Origin: Candidatus Polarisedimenticolaceae bacterium
Lineage (GTDB): Bacteria; Acidobacteriota; Polarisedimenticolia; Polarisedimenticolales; DASRJG01
Length of the DNA stretch: 64,000 bases
Direction: 5' to 3'
Assembly (NCBI GenBank): GCA_036275915.1
Contig: DASUCV010000020.1
Location: 141,374 to 205,373, forward strand
Each line of letters opens with the position of its first letter. The first letter of the stretch is position 1. The translations under genes were made by a program, and so were the position numbers. Below the pieces are notes generated by a model, which saw only the letters and a list, made by a program, of their open reading frames with translations, ran no database searches and was not told the DNA's origin. This document shows, one piece after another, positions 8,999 to 17,768 of this stretch.

Positions 8999-11900
8999 GT
9001 GCGACCCCGTTCCGTCTGGCCTGCCTCGACATGGATCGCGCTCATTGCAGGCGCCGCGCTCTGGGCTGTTCCCGCCCTCGGCGATGCCGCGAGCGTCCCG
9101 GATCCGGTGTGCGCGTATCGCGTGCTGCACTCGTTCGGAAAACCCGGCCCAGGCTCGCTCCCACGCGCGACGCTGCTCCGGGGATCCGACGGCGCGCTCT
9201 ACGGCACGGCGCAGCACGGGGGCAGCAACGACTTCGGCACCGTCTTCAGGATCAACCCCGACGGCTCCGGGTTCAGAGTGCTCGTTCACTTCGACCGAGC
9301 GACGAGCGGCGCCTATCCATGGGCAGGAGTGATCCAGGGAACTGACGGCGCGCTCTACGGCACCACGCCGGAAGGCGGTGCGCACGGCCTGGGCACTGTG
9401 TTCAGGGTCAAAATCGACGGCACTGCATTGACGGTCCTCGAGAGTTTTTCCGGCGCCGAGACGGGGAGCCATCCGTACGGGACGGTGCTCCAGGGCGCCG
9501 ACGGTGCGTTGTACGGGACGACGTCCGATGGAGGAGCCAACGGGACCGGCACCGTCTACAAGATGAACCGTGACGGCACCGGCTTCACCGTGCTGATGAG
9601 CTTCGCCGATGCGACGACCGGCTCCTATTCCTACGCCGAGCTCATCCAGGGTCCCGACGGCGCCCTCTACGGAACCGCCAGCTCCGGCGGAGCCGCCGGT
9701 TGGGGAACCGTCTTCAGGCTTCGGACCGATGGCGCAGGCTTCGCTGTCCTGAAACACTTTGCGGGGGGTGCGGGCGGCGCCTCGCCCTGGGGCGCGGTCA
9801 TCCGTGCGTCCAACGGCGTGCTGTATGGGACAACGAGCTATGGGGGAGCGTTCGACAACGGAGCGATCTATCGCCTAAACTCGGATGGAAGTGGGTTCGG
9901 CATTCTGAATAGCTTTCAATACGCGGCGACCGGCCAGTTTCCCGCGACGGCACTCATCGAGGGCGCCGGCGGGTTTCTTTATGGAACGACGTCGTACGGC
10001 GGCGGCTTGAGCGCCTACGGCACCGCCTTCAAGATCGGCCTTGATGGAGCTCTCTTCACGACCCTGACCACGTTTCAATATCAAGCCACGTCCGACAACC
10101 TTTCGGATCGGACAGGTGGCGTCATCCTCGGCGGCGATGCGATGCTGTACGGCACGACACCGGGGGACTCGGAGACCGGCGCGGGGCGCATCTACCGGCT
10201 CAACGTTGACGGATCGGGGTTCGAGCTCATCTTCAGCAATTTCTCTTTGTATCCCGACATGACCGAGGGCGGTGGCGAGCCAGGCCCTGGAGTGATCGAA
10301 GGCCACGACGGGTGGCTCTATGGTGTCGCCTACGCGGGCGGTCTTTTCGACAGCGGCACGGTTTTCAAAGTTCGCACGGACGGCACCGGTTTCACCGTGC
10401 TCAAGGATCTGTACCCGACGACGGGGTCGCATCCGTCGGGGGCATTGGTGCAGGCCGCCGACGGAACGCTCTTCGGCACGACGTTGGTCGGCGGGAACCC
10501 CGGTGACGGCACCATCTTCAGGCTCGAGACCGACGGGAGCGGATTTTCCGTCGTGAATACATTTCGGCGAGTAACGACCGGCGCGTACCCGACGGGGTTG
10601 ACGATCGCCTCGGACGGCCGCTTGTACGGCACGACCCGGGAAGGCGGCAGCTCCAATTCCGGCATTGTCTTTCGGGCCAACATCGACGGTACCGGGCTTA
10701 GCGTGCTGAAACAGCTCGGCGGGACGAGCGGCGGGAGGCCACTAGCCCCTGTCGTGCAAGGCTTGGACGGCTCCCTTTACGGGACCACGACGAACGGGTC
10801 GAACGTGGCCGGCACCATGTTCACCCTTCACACCGACGGCTCGGGATTTGCGACGTTGCTCGACCGCGGTTCCGACAAAAGATTAGCGCAAGCACCGGAC
10901 GGGATGTTCTACGCCACGATCGACGCTGGTTACCAAAATTCTGGTTACATCTACCGCGTGCGTCCCGATGGCAGCGGCTATTCCGTCCTCCATACGTTCC
11001 CCGTCGCTGGAGAGGGCATCAACCCGGCAGGGATCATGCTCGCCGCCGATGGCAGGCTGTACGGGACAACGATGGGTGGTGGGTTCGATGACGCGGGAAC
11101 CCTCTACGGCTTGAACATCGACGGCAGCGGTTTCTCCTCGCTCGTTGAGTTCGAGCGAGTTCTTCAAGGCCAGTTGCCAGAGTCCCCGTTGATTCAAGGT
11201 ACGGACGGTGTGCTGTACGGCACGACGGCCCGCGGTGGAAGCGCCGGCGGCGGCACCGTCTTCCGCTACGACCCGTTCGTCAACCACACTCCGCCGGTGG
11301 CGCGCTGCAAGAATGTCACCGTCGCTTCGACCTCCGCCTGCACGGCCGACGTGTCGATCGACGATGGGTCGTTCGATCCGGATGCGGGAGATCGCATCAC
11401 GATGTCGCAGGAGCCGGCGGGGCCGTACCCGGTCGGCGACACGCTCGTCACCCTTTCGGTCACCGATCGTGGTTGCGCCACGACGACCTGCACCGCCACG
11501 GTGACGGTCCTCGCGGGGACGCCGTGTGACGACGGCAACGCCTGCACGACGGCCGATCATTGCGATGAGACGGGATGCATCGGCGGGCCACCGTTGAATT
11601 GCGACGACGGCGATTGCTGCACGATCGATGGTTGCGATCCGGCTTCGGGGTGCACGCATGCGCCCTACACAGTGCCGCCGGCGATCGTCGTTCAGCCCGA
11701 TCTCGACGGCGGAGGCGGAAGCTGCCCCGCGCTCTGGCCGCCGAACCATCGATATGTCGACTTCGGCGTCGCCGACACGGGAATCGAGGCGACGTCCGCT
11801 TGCGGCGGAGTCACGTACGCGTTCGAGAGCTGCGACTCGAGCCAGGCCGAAGACCAGCCCGGTGGTGCGGACGGCATCACCCTGCGTGATTGTGTCTACG

Positions 11901-12442
11901 AGAACGAGGCCTTGCACCTCCGCGCGGAACGCGACGGCACCTGCAGTCCGAAGGGTCGCCGCTACACGATGACGATGATCGCTACGGACGCGTGCGGCAA
12001 CTCCGTCACCTCTTCGCCGTTCACCGTCTGCGTCTGGCACGACAAACGGAATGGGCCCGATGGATCGGGAGGCAACGTCTACGCCCCGACACCTGGCACC
12101 GGCGACACGCGACCGGGGACGAACGGCACCTACGGCGCCGCGTGCGGCTTGGGATGCGGCCTCGTCTGCGGCGAAGAGGGGCAAGTCCACGATAGCTCGG
12201 ACGATGACCGGCCGAGCTTGACGCTGACTCCGCTCGCGAGCGGCGGCGTCCGCCTCGACTGGGCGCTTCCTGCGCCCGGCGATCCGTACCCCCCGAACGC
12301 GAGCTATGAGATCTGGCGTCGTGTCCGTGGCGAGACGCGGTTCGAAAAGCTCGCCGAGCTTCCGCACAGCGTCAACACGTACACCGACCTCGGGGTCATC
12401 GACGGCATCGACTACGAATGGTCGGTGAACGCGCTGTACTGA
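8999..12442 (+). CDS. Large secreted protein: 14 GloVer-type propeller repeats, HYR-like domain, Cys-rich and Fn3-like C-terminus
   Basis: A 1147-residue exported protein starting at GTG 8999, with a signal peptide (TWIALIAGAALWAVPALG). Residues ~45-755 contain 14 repeats of about 50-58 residues, each with a core such as GADGALYGTTSDGG followed by GTVFKMNxDGxGFTVL. These match the GloVer/HAF-like extracellular repeat families, and 14 units would fit two seven-bladed propellers. Next come an HYR-like domain (PPVARCKNVTV to TCTATVTVL), a Cys-rich stretch built on CDDGNACTTADHC and CDDGDCCTIDGC, and a final Fn3-like domain (YEIWRRVRGETRFEKLAEL). It is probably a surface or secreted binding protein; the ligand is unknown. 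Confidence 0.88.
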   Translation: MRPRSVWPASTWIALIAGAALWAVPALGDAASVPDPVCAYRVLHSFGKPGPGSLPRATLLRGSDGALYGTAQHGGSNDFGTVFRINPDGSGFRVLVHFDRATSGAYPWAGVIQGTDGALYGTTPEGGAHGLGTVFRVKIDGTALTVLESFSGAETGSHPYGTVLQGADGALYGTTSDGGANGTGTVYKMNRDGTGFTVLMSFADATTGSYSYAELIQGPDGALYGTASSGGAAGWGTVFRLRTDGAGFAVLKHFAGGAGGASPWGAVIRASNGVLYGTTSYGGAFDNGAIYRLNSDGSGFGILNSFQYAATGQFPATALIEGAGGFLYGTTSYGGGLSAYGTAFKIGLDGALFTTLTTFQYQATSDNLSDRTGGVILGGDAMLYGTTPGDSETGAGRIYRLNVDGSGFELIFSNFSLYPDMTEGGGEPGPGVIEGHDGWLYGVAYAGGLFDSGTVFKVRTDGTGFTVLKDLYPTTGSHPSGALVQAADGTLFGTTLVGGNPGDGTIFRLETDGSGFSVVNTFRRVTTGAYPTGLTIASDGRLYGTTREGGSSNSGIVFRANIDGTGLSVLKQLGGTSGGRPLAPVVQGLDGSLYGTTTNGSNVAGTMFTLHTDGSGFATLLDRGSDKRLAQAPDGMFYATIDAGYQNSGYIYRVRPDGSGYSVLHTFPVAGEGINPAGIMLAADGRLYGTTMGGGFDDAGTLYGLNIDGSGFSSLVEFERVLQGQLPESPLIQGTDGVLYGTTARGGSAGGGTVFRYDPFVNHTPPVARCKNVTVASTSACTADVSIDDGSFDPDAGDRITMSQEPAGPYPVGDTLVTLSVTDRGCATTTCTATVTVLAGTPCDDGNACTTADHCDETGCIGGPPLNCDDGDCCTIDGCDPASGCTHAPYTVPPAIVVQPDLDGGGGSCPALWPPNHRYVDFGVADTGIEATSACGGVTYAFESCDSSQAEDQPGGADGITLRDCVYENEALHLRAERDGTCSPKGRRYTMTMIATDACGNSVTSSPFTVCVWHDKRNGPDGSGGNVYAPTPGTGDTRPGTNGTYGAACGLGCGLVCGEEGQVHDSSDDDRPSLTLTPLASGGVRLDWALPAPGDPYPPNASYEIWRRVRGETRFEKLAELPHSVNTYTDLGVIDGIDYEWSVNALY

Positions 12443-12484
12443 GAATCCCTCACTTCTCGCGCACCGGCTCGAACGCCACGCGCG

Positions 12485-12676
12485 TCAGGGCGTGCACCCC
12501 GGAATCTGCTGGCACGTCGGGCACTTGTTGCAGCTCCCGCCACCGAGCTGGTAGCAAGGGGGGCACGCGATCGCGCGGCAGTTCTTGCACGCCCCGGCCT
12601 CCGGCGTCGGCAGCACGAGAGCGAGCGTCCCGAGCGCGATCACGAACATCAGGAATGTCCCGAACCGCTTCTTCAT
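12485..12676 (-). CDS. Exported eight-cysteine peptide, paralogue 1
   Basis: A 63-residue precursor. An N-terminal signal peptide (MKKRFGTFLMFVIALGTLAL) is followed by a ~34-residue mature part holding eight cysteines: CKNC, then CPPC, then LGGGSCNKCPTC, ending IPGCTP. GGGAGG lies 5 nt before the ATG. It is the last gene of a four-gene leftward operon and begins 16 nt after its paralogue at 12693. The framework is conserved between the two while the residues between the cysteines differ, which suggests selection on a disulfide or metal-binding fold. I recognise no family. A metal-binding knuckle or a secreted structural peptide are both possible. Confidence 0.8.
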   Translation of the reverse strand: MKKRFGTFLMFVIALGTLALVLPTPEAGACKNCRAIACPPCYQLGGGSCNKCPTCQQIPGCTP

Positions 12677-12692
12677 ATCGTCCTCCCGTGGT

Positions 12693-12887
12693 CTAGGGCG
12701 TGCAGCCCGGAATCGGCAGACACGACGGACACTTGAAGCAGCTTCCCCCGCCGAGGTGCGTGCACGGCGGGCAACGCGGGACGATGCAGTGCAGGCACGC
12801 GTTCGCGTCTTGAACAGGTGCGAGGAGCGCGATCGTTCCGAGCGCCATCGCGACGATGAATCCCGTTCCCAAGAGCTTCTTGCGCAT
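12693..12887 (-). CDS. Exported eight-cysteine peptide, paralogue 2
   Basis: A 64-residue precursor, counted from ATG 12887 because GGAGG lies 6 nt before it; the ATG two codons earlier (12893) directly abuts that GGAGG and is unlikely to be used. The signal peptide (KKLLGTGFIVAMALGTIALL) is followed by CLHC, CPPC, LGGGSCFKCPSC and IPGCTP. All eight Cys positions and the LGGGSC and IPGCTP blocks are shared with the neighbour at 12485, so this is a tandem duplication. The gene is third in the HhH/DUF937/peptide operon, 18 nt after the DUF937 gene. Function is unknown. Confidence 0.8.
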   Translation of the reverse strand: MRKKLLGTGFIVAMALGTIALLAPVQDANACLHCIVPRCPPCTHLGGGSCFKCPSCLPIPGCTP

Positions 12888-12905
12888 GGTCATCCTCCGT
12901 TCCGT

Positions 12906-13343
12906 TCAGCTCTGCTTGCCAAGACTGCCCAGGCCGCCGCGCACGAAGTTGAGCGCTTCGCCCAGCAGTGAGTGCTCGTTCTGAGGCACGCTTCCGTTCG
13001 GGGTGAGCTTGTCGATCACCGCCGGAAGCGCCGTCGCGAGGAACGACGCGGCCATGGAGGGCGTGATCCCGAGGTTCCCTGCGATCTCCTCGATCTTTCC
13101 CTGGCCGATCGCCGACTGCACCTGACCGGGCGTCGCGGGAGGATTCGGTCCGGTGCTGATCCAGCCGTTGACCAAGTTGCCGAGACCTTGCTGCTCGAAC
13201 TTTTGCGCGATCCCGGAGATCCCGCCGGAGGACTGGAGCAATCCCATCACGGCGCCGACCGCGTTGGAGTTCAGGAGGCCGGGGCTCGTGCCGGTGGACG
13301 CGTTCTGTTGCAGGTGCGCGGTCAATTCATCCAGTAGTCCCAT
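12906..13343 (-). CDS. DUF937 (YidB-like) family protein
   Basis: A 145-residue protein with the DUF937 pattern: a start of MGLLDELTAHL, a Gly-rich helix segment (VGAVMGLLQSSGGISGIAQKF), the block GLGNLVNGWISTGPNPP, and helices with IGQGKIEEIAGNLGITPSMAA and ALPAVIDKLTPNG. No signal peptide is apparent. Known members (YidB of enterobacteria) have no firmly assigned role. A strong GGAGGAGGG lies 7 nt before the ATG. It is the second gene of the leftward operon, 15 nt after the HhH gene and 18 nt before the first cysteine-rich peptide. Confidence 0.85.
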   Translation of the reverse strand: MGLLDELTAHLQQNASTGTSPGLLNSNAVGAVMGLLQSSGGISGIAQKFEQQGLGNLVNGWISTGPNPPATPGQVQSAIGQGKIEEIAGNLGITPSMAASFLATALPAVIDKLTPNGSVPQNEHSLLGEALNFVRGGLGSLGKQS

Positions 13344-13358
13344 GTCGATCCCTCCTCC

Positions 13359-14297
13359 TCAGTTGGTCGTCGAGCTGGGCTTCGCGCCGCCCTTCTTGGC
13401 CGCGTGATAGCCGGCGGCGTTCGCATCGGCCTCGGTCATGAACTTCCCTTCCTTGGTCTTCCCGTACCACTGGTCGCCCTGGTAGTGATACGTCTTCGTC
13501 GCCGTGTTCACCCACACCATACCCGGCGCCGGAGGCGTCCGTTCGGGGTACGCGGACGGAGTGTGCGAAGAGGATTTCGGCGTGGCCGACGCCGGTGCCG
13601 GCGCGGCGGGAATCGGGGGCGGCGGCGCCATGGACGGCGCCGGGGCGGCAGCCGGAGCTGCGCCGGTTGGAGCCGTCGCTGCCGCATGATGCCGCGAGGA
13701 CTTCGACGCGGAGGCTGCCGGCGCTGCCGGAACAGCGGCCGCCGCGCCGCCGCCCGACACCGTGACGCTCGGCGAGATCTTCTGGATCGTCGATGCGTTG
13801 ACGCCGGCCTTGGAGAGATCGCCGACCGATGCGTACGGGCGTCCTGCGACGATCTTCTTCGCGGTCGCCGGACCGACACCCGGCAGTGACTCGAGATCCT
13901 TCTCGCTCGCCGTGTTGAGGTCGATCGGACCGGCGGGCGAGGAAGGAGTCGTGGACGCAGAGGAAGTCGCCTGCGTCGACGTGTGCTTCGTTTTATGAGA
14001 AGCCGTCGTCGCGGTTGCGGGAGCGGCGGGCGCCGCAGCATTCGGCGTGACCTCGACCTGCGACCGGATCTTCTCGATCGTCGACGCCGGCACACCTGCG
14101 CGCGCCAGGTCGTCGACGGAGCTGTAGGGACGCCCGGCGATGATCTTCTTCGCCGTCGCCGGTCCGACCCCCTGGAGGGCCTCGAGCTGTTTCTCCGTGG
14201 ACGTGTTGAGGTTGACCGCGGCCGCCCATGAGCCCCGGAATGCGAGCGAGCTCAGAACGATGGCGACGAGCGCGATTCGGCCGATGGTTGAACGCAC
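13359..14297 (-). CDS. Exported ComEA-like protein with two helix-hairpin-helix domains
   Basis: A 312-residue protein. I chose GTG 14297 because AAGGAGA lies 5 nt upstream; the ATG at 14339 lacks such a site. A signal peptide ([18 protein letters not shown]) precedes two ComEA-type HhH units, [20 protein letters not shown] with [11 protein letters not shown], and [20 protein letters not shown] with [11 protein letters not shown]. Such units bind DNA without sequence preference. Between and after them lie Ala/Pro/Ser-rich linkers. The C-terminal ~50 residues ([20 protein letters not shown], then [15 protein letters not shown]) resemble a small Ada-like domain lacking its cysteines. A role in DNA uptake or envelope DNA binding is inferred. 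It heads the four-gene operon. Confidence 0.85.
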   Translation of the reverse strand: MRSTIGRIALVAIVLSSLAFRGSWAAAVNLNTSTEKQLEALQGVGPATAKKIIAGRPYSSVDDLARAGVPASTIEKIRSQVEVTPNAAAPAAPATATTASHKTKHTSTQATSSASTTPSSPAGPIDLNTASEKDLESLPGVGPATAKKIVAGRPYASVGDLSKAGVNASTIQKISPSVTVSGGGAAAAVPAAPAASASKSSRHHAAATAPTGAAPAAAPAPSMAPPPPIPAAPAPASATPKSSSHTPSAYPERTPPAPGMVWVNTATKTYHYQGDQWYGKTKEGKFMTEADANAAGYHAAKKGGAKPSSTTN

Positions 14298-14462
14298 GGG
14301 ACTCTCCTTGTTGAGCACTCTCTTACGGGATTGATCCACGCTACCACCGACCGGGCGCGCGCTCGGTGGCGAGGTTCAGCCGCCGTTCAGGCGCCGAGGA
14401 CTCTAACCGACGACAAACATGTATCTTCGGAATCGCTTCAACTAGAGTCTTAGGAGGTTTTG

Positions 14463-14936
14463 ATGAGCCGAAAGCTTCGCATCGTTCTTCCCCTGCTGTC
14501 GTTTTTTGCCGTCACGGTCAGCGTGATTCCCGCCCACGCACAGGACATGCCTCCCGGCCAGGGTCCGGGCGGCCACGGAGGTCCGGGCATGATGGGCGGG
14601 CGCGGTGGCGAATCGATGCTCGATCAGATGAAGAAGCGGCTGAACTTGACGCCGGAGCAGGAAGCGCAGATCAAGCCGATCCTCCAGGAGAATGCCAAGA
14701 AGTTGCAAGAGATGCGCGAGAAGCACATGGCGGCGAACCCGGGGCAGCCCGCTCCCCCGGATCCCGAGACGCGGAAGCAGATGATGGCGATGCGGGAGGA
14801 GACTGACGCGAAAATCGCGAAGATCCTGACGCCGGCCCAGATGGAAGAGTGGAACAAGATGCGAGCCGAGGCGCGCCAGCGCATGATGGGCGGCCCCGGA
14901 GGTGACGCTCCTCCGCCTCCTCCGAGCCGGAACTAG
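14463..14936 (+). CDS. Spy/CpxP-like periplasmic LTxxQ-motif protein
   Basis: A 157-residue exported protein. AGGAGG lies 5 nt before ATG 14463; the in-frame TTG immediately upstream is too close to it. A signal peptide ends at PAHAQD. A Gly/Met-rich segment (GPGGHGGPGMMGGRGGE) precedes a helical domain with two LTxxQ motifs, LTPEQEAQIKPILQENAKK and ILTPAQMEEWNKMRAEARQ, characteristic of Spy and CpxP. Spy is an ATP-independent periplasmic chaperone, so an envelope-stress role is likely. The His/Met-rich N-terminus could bind metal. It is transcribed divergently from the HhH operon and convergently with the ABC-F gene. Confidence 0.85.
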   Translation: MSRKLRIVLPLLSFFAVTVSVIPAHAQDMPPGQGPGGHGGPGMMGGRGGESMLDQMKKRLNLTPEQEAQIKPILQENAKKLQEMREKHMAANPGQPAPPDPETRKQMMAMREETDAKIAKILTPAQMEEWNKMRAEARQRMMGGPGGDAPPPPPSRN

Positions 14937-14949
14937 TGTGAGTGTGAGC

Positions 14950-14975
14950 GCGGCGGCCCCTTCACGGGCCGCCGC
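14950..14975. terminator. Hairpin between convergent genes
   Basis: A perfect 10-bp GC-only stem (GCGGCGGCCC and its complement) with a 6-nt loop lies between the stop codons of the Spy-like gene and the convergent ABC-F gene. There is no clear T-tract on either side, so it may act as a weak bidirectional terminator or mRNA-end protector. Confidence 0.6.
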
Positions 14976-14982
14976 TCGCCCG

Positions 14983-16761
14983 CTACTTCGTCTTGGCTTC
15001 CAGCTCCGCCCACCGCGCATACAACCGGTCGACTTCCTCGCGCATGGCGTCGCGCTCGACGATGCGGAGCTGCAGCGCCGCCGCGTCGGAGGCGATCGAT
15101 AGGTCGTCCGCACGCGAGCGCGCCTCTTCCCATCGAGCCTCGGCGGCGAGCACGCGAGCTTCCATGCCGTCCCATTCGCGCTGCTCGAGGTACGAGAGCC
15201 TCTTCGTCTGTGCCTTCGACGCCGTGGCACTCTCCGCCGGCCGCGCCGCCTTCGTCGATCGCACCGGCGCGCGCTCCCTGCGCTCCCACTGGTCGTAGTC
15301 CGCGTAACGCTCGATACCGCCCTGACCATCCAGGGCCAGGATCGCGGTCGACACGCGGTCGATCAGGTGCCGGTCGTGCGTCACGAGAACGAGGGCGCCG
15401 GGGAAATCGAGGAGCGACTCTTCGAGCACCTCGAGCGTGGGGATGTCGAGATCGTTGGTCGGCTCGTCGAGAACGAGCAGATCGGCCGGCTGGAGCATCA
15501 GGCCCGCGAGCACGACGCGTGCGCGCTCACCCCCGGAAAGCTGCGAGACCGGCATCTCGAGCTGCTCGGTGCGGAAGAGAAAGCGCTTGGCCCATGAGAC
15601 GACGTGGACCGGCCGATCGCGGTAGATCACCGTGTCGCCGTCCCTGGCGAGCGCGCGCTTGAGCGAGAGATTCGGATCGATCGTGCTTCGGTTCTGGTCG
15701 AAATAGACGACGCGCAGCGCTTCGGCGCGGCGGATCTCGCCGGCATCGAGAGAAAGCTCACCGACGATCATTCGCAAGAGCGTCGTCTTGCCGGAGCCGT
15801 TGGGGCCGAGCACGCCCAGACGCATCCCAGGGGTCAAGAGCAGCTCGAGCCCGTCGACGATCGCGGTCGCGCCGAATCGCTTCGTCAGCGAGGTGCCGTG
15901 CCAGAGCCGCTTCGTGCGCCGCCCTGTCGCTGCGAGCTCGATGCCGGCGGATGTGACGACGCCTCGGTCGCGGCTCTCCTTCAGCTCGTCGATCGCGAGA
16001 TGGGCCGCGCCGATCCGCGCCGTTGATTTTCGCGTGCGCGCCTTCGCACCGCGGCGCAGCCACGCGATCTCGCGGCGCACCCGATTCGCGAGCGACTCTT
16101 CGTAGCTCGCTTGCTGGGACAGGATCTCGTCGCGCTTCTCCAGCAGGTCCGCGTACGAGCCTTCGACCTCGATCATCCCTTCGGCGTAGACGCGGTCGAT
16201 CTCGAACATCCGCCGGCCGACGTTCTGCAAGAAGTAGCGGTCGTGGCTGATCACGACGAACGCTTCCGGCGATCCGTTGAGCAGCGACTCGAGCCACAGC
16301 CTCGATTCCAGGTCGAGGTGATTCGTCGGCTCGTCCAGGAGGAGAACCTCCGGATCGGCCGCCAGCGCTCGCGCGATCGCGAGCCGCGTGCGCCATCCTC
16401 CCGAGAGCGTATCGACGGACACGTCGGGATCGGCCCACCCCACACGGCTCAAGGCCACCGCACCTCGCTGATCCGCCGGTCCAGCTTCGGCGAGGATCTC
16501 CGCCGCCGTTTTCCCCGAGGGGAACGCGGGGTGCTGCGGCACGTACCCCACGCGCACGTTCTTCCGACGTGTGGAGAGGCCTTCATCGGGGACCTCGAGG
16601 CCCGCGAGGATCTTGAGCAACGTCGATTTCCCCGCGCCGTTCGGCCCGACGAGGCCGATGTGATCGCCCTCGTGGACGGCGAGGGTCAGCCCGGAGAAGA
16701 GCGGCCGGCTCCCGAACGCCTTGGAGATGCCCTGGCAACTGAGGAGGATCGGCGGAGGCAT
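14983..16761 (-). CDS. uup: ABC-F family ATPase, Uup-like
   Basis: A 592-residue soluble protein with two ABC ATPase domains and no membrane segments. Domain 1 has Walker A GPNGAGKST, signature LSGGWRTRLAIARAL, Walker B LLLDEPTNHLDL and ISHDRYFL. Domain 2 has GPNGSGKTT, LSGGERARVVLAGL and LVLDEPTNDLDIPT. A charged linker (about residues 225-290) joins them. The C-terminal coiled coil begins KRLSYLEQREWDGMEARV, the hallmark of Uup rather than EttA or YheS. ABC-F proteins act on ribosomes at the E site, and Uup is also linked to precise excision and DNA-junction binding. No strong ribosome binding site precedes the start. Confidence 0.9.
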   Translation of the reverse strand: MPPPILLSCQGISKAFGSRPLFSGLTLAVHEGDHIGLVGPNGAGKSTLLKILAGLEVPDEGLSTRRKNVRVGYVPQHPAFPSGKTAAEILAEAGPADQRGAVALSRVGWADPDVSVDTLSGGWRTRLAIARALAADPEVLLLDEPTNHLDLESRLWLESLLNGSPEAFVVISHDRYFLQNVGRRMFEIDRVYAEGMIEVEGSYADLLEKRDEILSQQASYEESLANRVRREIAWLRRGAKARTRKSTARIGAAHLAIDELKESRDRGVVTSAGIELAATGRRTKRLWHGTSLTKRFGATAIVDGLELLLTPGMRLGVLGPNGSGKTTLLRMIVGELSLDAGEIRRAEALRVVYFDQNRSTIDPNLSLKRALARDGDTVIYRDRPVHVVSWAKRFLFRTEQLEMPVSQLSGGERARVVLAGLMLQPADLLVLDEPTNDLDIPTLEVLEESLLDFPGALVLVTHDRHLIDRVSTAILALDGQGGIERYADYDQWERRERAPVRSTKAARPAESATASKAQTKRLSYLEQREWDGMEARVLAAEARWEEARSRADDLSIASDAAALQLRIVERDAMREEVDRLYARWAELEAKTK

Positions 16762-16818
16762 CGGCCCTGAATATCAGTTGTCTCCGACGATCGCCAGCCG
16801 CGGATTCATCGTCGTCGG

Positions 16819-17745
16819 CTACCAGGCCAATCGGCACCCCATCCCCAGCGCGTTCGTCCAGTTTTCTTGGATCAGATAATCGCGCGCGCCGAGGTGCATG
16901 TTGGCGACAGAGCCGTTGGGCGCCGCGTAGGTCGACCCGAATTTCCAGATGCACTTGTCGGCGCTCTCGCGCCCCAAGCCGTCGTACCAGGCGTTCCCGT
17001 CGGGATCGGTGACCGACTCTTCCAGCTCGTGCGCGATGATGTTGATCGCGCCGTCCACTCCGGTGTCGCCGTTGGGGCTCACGCCTTGCTGGCCCGCGCA
17101 TTTGCTCGGGCAGCGATCGGAGTCTTCGACGAACGCGTACTTGAGATCGGTCGTGCCAACCGTTTCATTGTTGTGCCAGCCGCAATAGGCGGTGCAAAAC
17201 CCGTACATGTCCACGTCCGGCGAAGCGATGACGAAGTAGACGCCGTTGGGGTCCATCGGAAGGGAGCCATTGTCGATTGCGGTCTGAACGATCGTGAGGA
17301 TTGAGGCGGGACTGAGCGACGTGCCCTGCGAATAGTTGTCGGCGGTGGTCGCGCCGAGCCGAACCGAGTTCGCGACGGGCGTATTGTTCGTACCCCAGTA
17401 GGTCGTGTTGATGTTGAAGTACGGAGATCCACCGATCGTCGCCCCGAAGTCTTCGAGGATCGTCTTCTGTGACGCCGACCAGGTCCCGTAGTACACGTAA
17501 TAGATCGCCGTCGTCCCCGTCATGATGGGTCCACCGTGGTAGTAGATGCCGTACTGGGCGCTGTGCCTGTGGCCGCCCGGGTACCGAGGGGGAGCGTCGG
17601 GCCGCGCTTCTCCCCAGCCTTTTCCAGTGGGTGCGAGGTCGGTTGTCGTGGCGGGTTTCGGAAGCATCCGCACGACTCCTGCATTCAGCGCCGTGCTCGC
17701 GAGTGCGGCTGCGACGAATACGGGCACAACGTTCCTGAGCTTCAT
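16819..17745 (-). CDS. EXORDIUM/PHI-1-like exported protein
   Basis: A 308-residue protein starting at ATG 17745 (MKLRNVVPVFVAAALAS, a signal peptide); the upstream extension of the frame to 17823 is rejected. The body closely follows the plant phosphate-induced protein 1/EXORDIUM family: YHGGPIMTG, IYYVYYGTWSASQKTIL, a YSQGTSLSP segment, FCTAYCGWH, then GVDGAINIIAHELEESVTDP followed by NAWYDGLGRESADKC. Paired Cys residues suggest disulfides in the exported protein. The HELEE block is protease-like in appearance, but no activity is established for the family. In plants, EXO proteins affect growth under low carbon; the bacterial role is unknown. It lies 57 nt upstream of the ABC-F gene. Confidence 0.8.
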   Translation of the reverse strand: MKLRNVVPVFVAAALASTALNAGVVRMLPKPATTTDLAPTGKGWGEARPDAPPRYPGGHRHSAQYGIYYHGGPIMTGTTAIYYVYYGTWSASQKTILEDFGATIGGSPYFNINTTYWGTNNTPVANSVRLGATTADNYSQGTSLSPASILTIVQTAIDNGSLPMDPNGVYFVIASPDVDMYGFCTAYCGWHNNETVGTTDLKYAFVEDSDRCPSKCAGQQGVSPNGDTGVDGAINIIAHELEESVTDPDGNAWYDGLGRESADKCIWKFGSTYAAPNGSVANMHLGARDYLIQENWTNALGMGCRLAW

Positions 17746-17768
17746 GGGATCACGCCTCGCGGGGATGA

